Below, one piece after another: positions 60,242-64,000 of a stretch of DNA of 64,000 nt. The notes beneath the pieces are model-generated. The model did no database searches. It saw nothing but the letters and a program-made list of their open reading frames with translations, and was not told the DNA's origin. The stretch is from Mycobacterium colombiense (GTDB lineage: Bacteria; Actinomycetota; Actinomycetes; Mycobacteriales; Mycobacteriaceae), in contig NZ_LZSX01000089.1 in NCBI RefSeq assembly GCF_001665835.1, positions 1 through 64,000 of the forward strand, given 5' to 3'. A program made the position numbers and the translations under genes. How positions within the stretch are numbered: position 1 is the stretch's first letter; each line of letters opens with the position of its first letter.

Positions 60242-61441
60242 CTAGGAGGCTTTCTTCGCGACCGACGCATATGCCGGCTTGCCCAGGCCAAGCACGTATT
60301 GCGCGATCATGTTGCGGAACACCTCGAGCGTGCCGCCGTAAATCCCGACCAGCGGGGCGAACCGGTACACGTACTCCGCGGCCCCGTTGTCGGCGGCGCC
60401 GTCGGTGCCGAGCGGCAGCGTGGCGGCTGTGCCGAGGATGTCCATCAGGTCCGGGGAGATGTCACGCATCGTCTGCGCCAGGGCGACACGCCCGAAGATG
60501 CTGGGCGCGCTCAGCGACGCTTCCATCCGCGCGGCGCTGCGCCCCAACCGATATGCCACCGCGGCGTCGTCAATCAGCCTGCGCCCGTTGGGATCCCGCT
60601 CCGCGACTTTGGCCGCGGCCTTGTCCAGAGCATCGGCCATGAAACCGGCCTGGTGCATCATGATCGACACGTCCTGCAGCCCGTCCGGGGCGGCCGCCAC
60701 CGCGCCGTGCTCGGTGTTGAGGGGTTCACGCAGCACCGTCCAGCCCGCGTTCACGTCGCCCAGGCGGTATTTGTCGTCGACGCGCACGTCGCTGTAGTAG
60801 ACGATGTTGGTGCGGTCACCGTCGACGGTGCGGATGCCCTGGATCTCGATGCCCGGGGAGTTCAGCGGGACCAGGAACATGGTCAGGCTCTTGTGCTTCT
60901 GGGCGCCCGGATCGGTGTTGGTGATCAGGAAGACGTACTGGCAGTTGTGCGCTCCGGTGGTGAACATCTTGGAGCCGTTGATTACCCAGCTCGATCCATC
61001 CGCCTCCCGCACCGCGCGGGTCTTGCAGGTGGCGATGTCGGACCCGCCCTCGGGTTCGGTGTAGCCCAGGCACAGCCGGACGTGCCCGCTGAAGACGCCC
61101 GGTAGCACTTCGTCCTGCAGCTCGGCAGAGCCGAATCTCGCGACCGAACGGGCCACCATGGCGGTGGTGCCCCAGGTCACCCAGGGCACGTGCGCGCGCC
61201 GCTTCTCCAGCTCCCAGATGCGGCGACGCAACCGGCTGAAGCCGCCGTCGGCCTCCGGCTTCCATTCGCGCTCGAGGTAACCGGCGGCACCCAACGCCAG
61301 GTGCACTCCTTCGTCGAAGTTGTCACCCGTTTCCCGGTCCCGGCGCTTGACATCTTCCGTCACATGCGTGCGCAGGAAATCGCACGCTTCGTCGAGGAAG
61401 CGCTGATCGTCGTCGGACAGCGTGACCCGTGAGAAATCCAC
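60242..61441 (-). CDS. Acyl-CoA dehydrogenase (FadE), conserved subunit
   Basis: The 399-residue protein has LGYTEPEGGSDIATCKTRAV, NGSKMFTTGAHNCQYVF and IYGGTLEVFRNMIAQYVLGL, a standard FAD-binding FadE. GTG 61441 directly follows the TAA of the upstream FadE gene (TAAGTG), the tightest possible junction. The two form another FadE pair, in which this is the more conserved chain. Its stop is 9 bp from the thiolase gene on the opposite strand. Confidence 0.92.
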   Translation of the reverse strand: MDFSRVTLSDDDQRFLDEACDFLRTHVTEDVKRRDRETGDNFDEGVHLALGAAGYLEREWKPEADGGFSRLRRRIWELEKRRAHVPWVTWGTTAMVARSVARFGSAELQDEVLPGVFSGHVRLCLGYTEPEGGSDIATCKTRAVREADGSSWVINGSKMFTTGAHNCQYVFLITNTDPGAQKHKSLTMFLVPLNSPGIEIQGIRTVDGDRTNIVYYSDVRVDDKYRLGDVNAGWTVLREPLNTEHGAVAAAPDGLQDVSIMMHQAGFMADALDKAAAKVAERDPNGRRLIDDAAVAYRLGRSAARMEASLSAPSIFGRVALAQTMRDISPDLMDILGTAATLPLGTDGAADNGAAEYVYRFAPLVGIYGGTLEVFRNMIAQYVLGLGKPAYASVAKKAS

Positions 61442-62488
61442 TTAGGCGCCCTTTCCACTTTCACGTGCGGCCACCAGCTCGCCGATGTACTTGGCGCTGG
61501 CGCCGGGGTCCCCGCCGGCCAGTGCCCAGCCGCGGGCACGCACCAGGTACGCCGTCGCTGCGGCCTCCGCCGAAACACCAAGTCCACCTTGGATATGCAC
61601 CGCCATGGTCGCGGCCTTCGTTGCCTCCTCCGCCATGAACACGAACGCCGAGGGCGCCAGCTCCGGTCGCTCCTGCGGCTCGTTGTCCAGGAACCAGGCC
61701 GCGCGCCGCGCCAGGTTCCGGCCGCCCTGCACGGTGATCGCGATGTTGGCCAGCGGATGAGAGATGCCCTGCAGCGTCGAGATGGGCACACCCAGCGTGT
61801 AGCGGGTCTTGGCGAACTCGGCCGCGATGGTCATCGTCTCCTCCACCAGGCCCACCAGCGCCGAGGCGCTCAGCACCCGCCACTCATCTAGCGCCCGTTG
61901 GTATTCCGTCAACGCGTCGGATCCGCTGGCCAGCACGGTGCGGGTGTCGGCGGTCGCCGGATCCACCCAGGCCATCGGCAACCTGCCGATGTTGTCCACC
62001 TTGGTCGGGCGCGTCCCGAAGGTCAGCGCGACGACGTCGTCGCCGTCACGAACGATGATCTGGTCGGCGATCGACCCGGTGGGCAGGAGCCGGGCACCGG
62101 ATGCGCTGTCGTGCTGCGGATCGAATGCGGCGAGTCGCTTGCCGTGGACGACGTCGGGCTCGGCTGCGCCGAGCCGGGCGAGCAGCCGTGCGGTGCAGAC
62201 CTGGTCGATCCACGGTACCGGCGCCAGTGACCGGCCGATCTCCTCGGCCACCAAGGTCAGGTCGACGATCGTCGCACCGTCTCCGCCCGCGGATTCCGGG
62301 ACGGCCATGGTCGTTGCACCCATGGCGCACAACCGTTCCCACAGGTTCTTGTCGAAGCCGGTTTCCTCCGCGGCGCGCACGGTTTCGATCGAACAATGCG
62401 TCTTGAAGAAATCACGATAGGCGGCCTGCAGCGCCTCGTGATCCGACGTCAGGCTGTAGTCGAGCCTACGTAGTTCATAGCGGTCCAT
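61442..62488 (-). CDS. Acyl-CoA dehydrogenase (FadE), partner subunit
   Basis: The 348-residue protein has MAVPESAGGDGATIVDLTLVAEEI, TRYTLGVPISTLQGISHPLANI and VHIQGGLGVSAEAAATAYLVRARGW. The middle domain is poorly conserved, as in the smaller chain of heteromeric FadE enzymes. ATG 62488 begins 2 bp after the amidohydrolase stop, in a run of four tightly packed leftward genes (FadD, amidohydrolase, FadE, FadE). Confidence 0.9.
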   Translation of the reverse strand: MDRYELRRLDYSLTSDHEALQAAYRDFFKTHCSIETVRAAEETGFDKNLWERLCAMGATTMAVPESAGGDGATIVDLTLVAEEIGRSLAPVPWIDQVCTARLLARLGAAEPDVVHGKRLAAFDPQHDSASGARLLPTGSIADQIIVRDGDDVVALTFGTRPTKVDNIGRLPMAWVDPATADTRTVLASGSDALTEYQRALDEWRVLSASALVGLVEETMTIAAEFAKTRYTLGVPISTLQGISHPLANIAITVQGGRNLARRAAWFLDNEPQERPELAPSAFVFMAEEATKAATMAVHIQGGLGVSAEAAATAYLVRARGWALAGGDPGASAKYIGELVAARESGKGA

Positions 62489-62490
62489 CC

Positions 62491-63321
62491 TCAGCCTTCC
62501 TCCTGGCCACCGAAGAAGAATTCTTGGGCATTGTTGTAGAGATAGTTGTCGAGCACGTCGGCGGGCAGGTCAAGCGCGGCGGCTTCGGGAACGACGCGAT
62601 GCATTTTGAGCACCGGCCAGTCGGAAGCGAAGATGACCTTGTTCGGCCCGCGGGTCCGCATGTAGTGCAACAGGCTGTCCGGCAACCGCTTTGGCGACCA
62701 CGCCGACGTCATCAACCGCAAATTGGCGTATTTGATCAACAGCCTGATCGCCACGTCCCACCACGGGTCCGCGCCGTGAATCATGCACAGCTTCAATTCC
62801 GGGAATCGCACGCAGACCCGGTCCAGGTGGATCGGATTCTGCACCTCCCCGGGGATGGGCGGCCCGGGAATGCCGGTGTTGATACACAGCGGCAGCTCGA
62901 GCTCGGCGCACTTGGTGTACAGCGGGTAATAGACGGCGTCGCTGGGCGGGTACTGACCGTCTCCCCAAAAGCTCGGTCCCACAGCGGCATAGGCGACGGG
63001 CAGGTCTTTGACGATGGCGGAAAGTTCGCGCAGGGACGGCATCGGGCGCAGCAGGTTCACCCCACCCATCGCCAGGGCGAAACGTTCCGGCTTCTCCTCG
63101 ACGAATTTGCGCGCGGTCACCGACGGCTTGGCCAGGTTGTCCATCAGGATCGCCTTGCGCACACCCTGAGCGTCCATCTCCTCGAGCAACTTCGACAACT
63201 CGACCGGCGCGAACATCGACTCCGGGCCCTTGAAGTAGTCGTCCCGCACCTTGAGCATCCAGGTCGGCTGCTGCTCGGTCTCGCCGAAGTGCACGTTGAC
63301 CAGGCAATCGATAGCTTTCAT
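62491..63321 (-). CDS. Amidohydrolase-2 family protein
   Basis: The 276-residue protein begins MKAIDCLVNVHFGE, where the first metal motif is reduced to DCLVNVH, and has KLCMIHGADPWWD and VIFASDWPVLKMHR with the late Asp. It is shorter than the 25851 amidohydrolase and belongs to the same TIM-barrel superfamily. ATG 63321 overlaps the stop of the upstream FadD gene (ATGA), so it is translated together with a CoA ligase and likely acts on a CoA-ester or related carboxylate. Confidence 0.87.
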   Translation of the reverse strand: MKAIDCLVNVHFGETEQQPTWMLKVRDDYFKGPESMFAPVELSKLLEEMDAQGVRKAILMDNLAKPSVTARKFVEEKPERFALAMGGVNLLRPMPSLRELSAIVKDLPVAYAAVGPSFWGDGQYPPSDAVYYPLYTKCAELELPLCINTGIPGPPIPGEVQNPIHLDRVCVRFPELKLCMIHGADPWWDVAIRLLIKYANLRLMTSAWSPKRLPDSLLHYMRTRGPNKVIFASDWPVLKMHRVVPEAAALDLPADVLDNYLYNNAQEFFFGGQEEG

Positions 63322-64000
63322 GTCGACATCGGCGCCTTTGCTGTTGCGTGACGTTTCGCCCAACGGTAATCGGCCTTGCCGTTGCCCAACCGCTGGACCT
63401 GCTCGACGACGAGGAACTCCTTGGGCGCCTTGAACCGCGCCAGTCGCGACGTGCAGAGCGTGTGCAGCTCCTCGGCGGCCGCTGCGGCGCCATCACGGAG
63501 TTCGACGAGGGCGACGACTTCTTCGCCCCAGCGCTCGCTGGGCCGGCCGACCACCAGTGCGTCGGCGATCGCCGGGTGGGCGCGCAGCACCTCTTCGACT
63601 TCCTCGACGAAAACCTTTTCGCCGCCGGTGTTGACCACCAGCGAGTCACGGCCGTACAGCCGCAACGCCCCGTCGGGTTCCAGCCCCGCCCGGTCACCGG
63701 ATATCACCACGCGCTTGCCGTCGATCTCGGGGAAGGTTTTGCGGGTGGCGTCGGGATCATTGAAGTATCCCAACGGTATTCGGCCTTCCCTGGCGACCCA
63801 GCCCACCTCGCGCTCGCCGGGGGGAAGGAAGTGACTGTAATCCTCGGACAGCACCAATCCGCCCTCGCGCAGCGTGAAGGTGTCGGCCTGGGTGCCGCGC
63901 CGGCTGTGACCGAAGCCCATGTTCCCGGTCTCCGATGAGCCGTAACCGTTGATGAGGGTGATGTGGGGCAGCAACTCCAACAGGGCCTGCTGATACTTCG
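63318..64000 (-). CDS. Acyl-CoA synthetase (FadD), N-terminus beyond the window
   Basis: The C-terminal 226 residues are present and start KYQQALLELLPHITLINGYG at the edge. They include GSSETGNMG, a DRAGLEPDG hinge region, NTGGEKVFVEEVEEVL and GNGKADYRWAK with the catalytic Lys. The sequence is close to the FadD19-like ligase at 52029 over this part. It is the first of four coupled leftward genes in view; its start and promoter lie beyond the window. Confidence 0.88.
   Translation of the reverse strand, partial: KYQQALLELLPHITLINGYGSSETGNMGFGHSRRGTQADTFTLREGGLVLSEDYSHFLPPGEREVGWVAREGRIPLGYFNDPDATRKTFPEIDGKRVVISGDRAGLEPDGALRLYGRDSLVVNTGGEKVFVEEVEEVLRAHPAIADALVVGRPSERWGEEVVALVELRDGAAAAAEELHTLCTSRLARFKAPKEFLVVEQVQRLGNGKADYRWAKRHATAKAPMST

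Noticed and set aside
1..64000. CRISPR array, tRNA/rRNA genes, insertion sequences or prophage
   Set aside because: No regularly spaced repeats, cloverleaf-type sequences, transposase or phage protein motifs were noticed. The DUF222/HNH gene at 22665 is the only element with a possible mobile link.

Overview
The window is high-GC actinobacterial DNA and almost certainly comes from a non-tuberculous Mycobacterium. This rests on a Tat-exported Rv2525c-like protein, an Rv1364c-type PAS/SpoIIE/HATPase/STAS sigma-F regulator, a 13E12-type DUF222/HNH gene, abundant FadE, FadD and cytochrome P450 genes, F420-type luciferase-like oxidoreductases, frequent GTG starts and short or absent 5' leaders. 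No tRNA, rRNA, CRISPR array, insertion sequence or phage gene was seen. The first 18 bases are the Nextera transposon mosaic end, so the left edge is a contig end carrying adapter.

Layout. 19-1421: a truncated Rv2525c-like gene and a MerR regulator. 1462-24182: a dense catabolic block with three Rieske/P450 oxygenation systems, an aldehyde dehydrogenase, a fused double CoA-transferase, a GntR/FCD regulator, and a translationally coupled FadE-FadE-FadE-FadE-FadD operon, closed by a DUF222/HNH gene. 24278-33497: a more housekeeping-like stretch with a small secreted protein, a TetR-hotdog fusion regulator, an amidohydrolase, a phosphatidylserine decarboxylase-like protein, a cytochrome b/sulfite-oxidase fusion with small partners, and the Rv1364c-like switch protein. 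33494-64000: a second catabolic block with FadE pairs, three P450s, a Rieske oxygenase, a FadD19-like ligase and a second FadD cut by the right edge, a CoA-transferase, a thiolase, SDRs, an alcohol and an aldehyde dehydrogenase, an acyl-CoA carboxylase beta subunit, and a TetR/ABC/YhgE membrane module.

How the genes may work together (inference). The gene families are those used to oxidise an alkyl or ring carbon (P450, Rieske), carry the alcohol to an acid (ADH, ALDH), activate it with CoA (FadD, family III CoA-transferases), desaturate it (paired FadE, as in the alpha2beta2 FadE enzymes of steroid side-chain degradation), and hydrate and cleave it (MaoC-like, thiolase, amidohydrolase-2 family). 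The natural substrate cannot be named. A sterol-, bile-acid- or terpenoid-like carboxylic acid would fit. No steroid ring-opening set (Hsa/KstD type), no Rieske or P450 reductase and no enoyl-CoA hydratase of the crotonase type is present, so the pathway must borrow partners from elsewhere.

Regulation. Two short palindromes recur at catabolic promoters: CTANNNTAG (six sites, one beside the GntR gene) and TTACNGTAA (five promoters, all in the right half). I read them as operators of two different regulators. Several proteins have lost canonical catalytic residues (an HSL-type esterase, an isochorismatase-like hydrolase, an ABC ATPase, and the hotdog domain of the TetR fusion). Two loci hold gene stumps (amidohydrolase at 43101, SnoaL at 49547).
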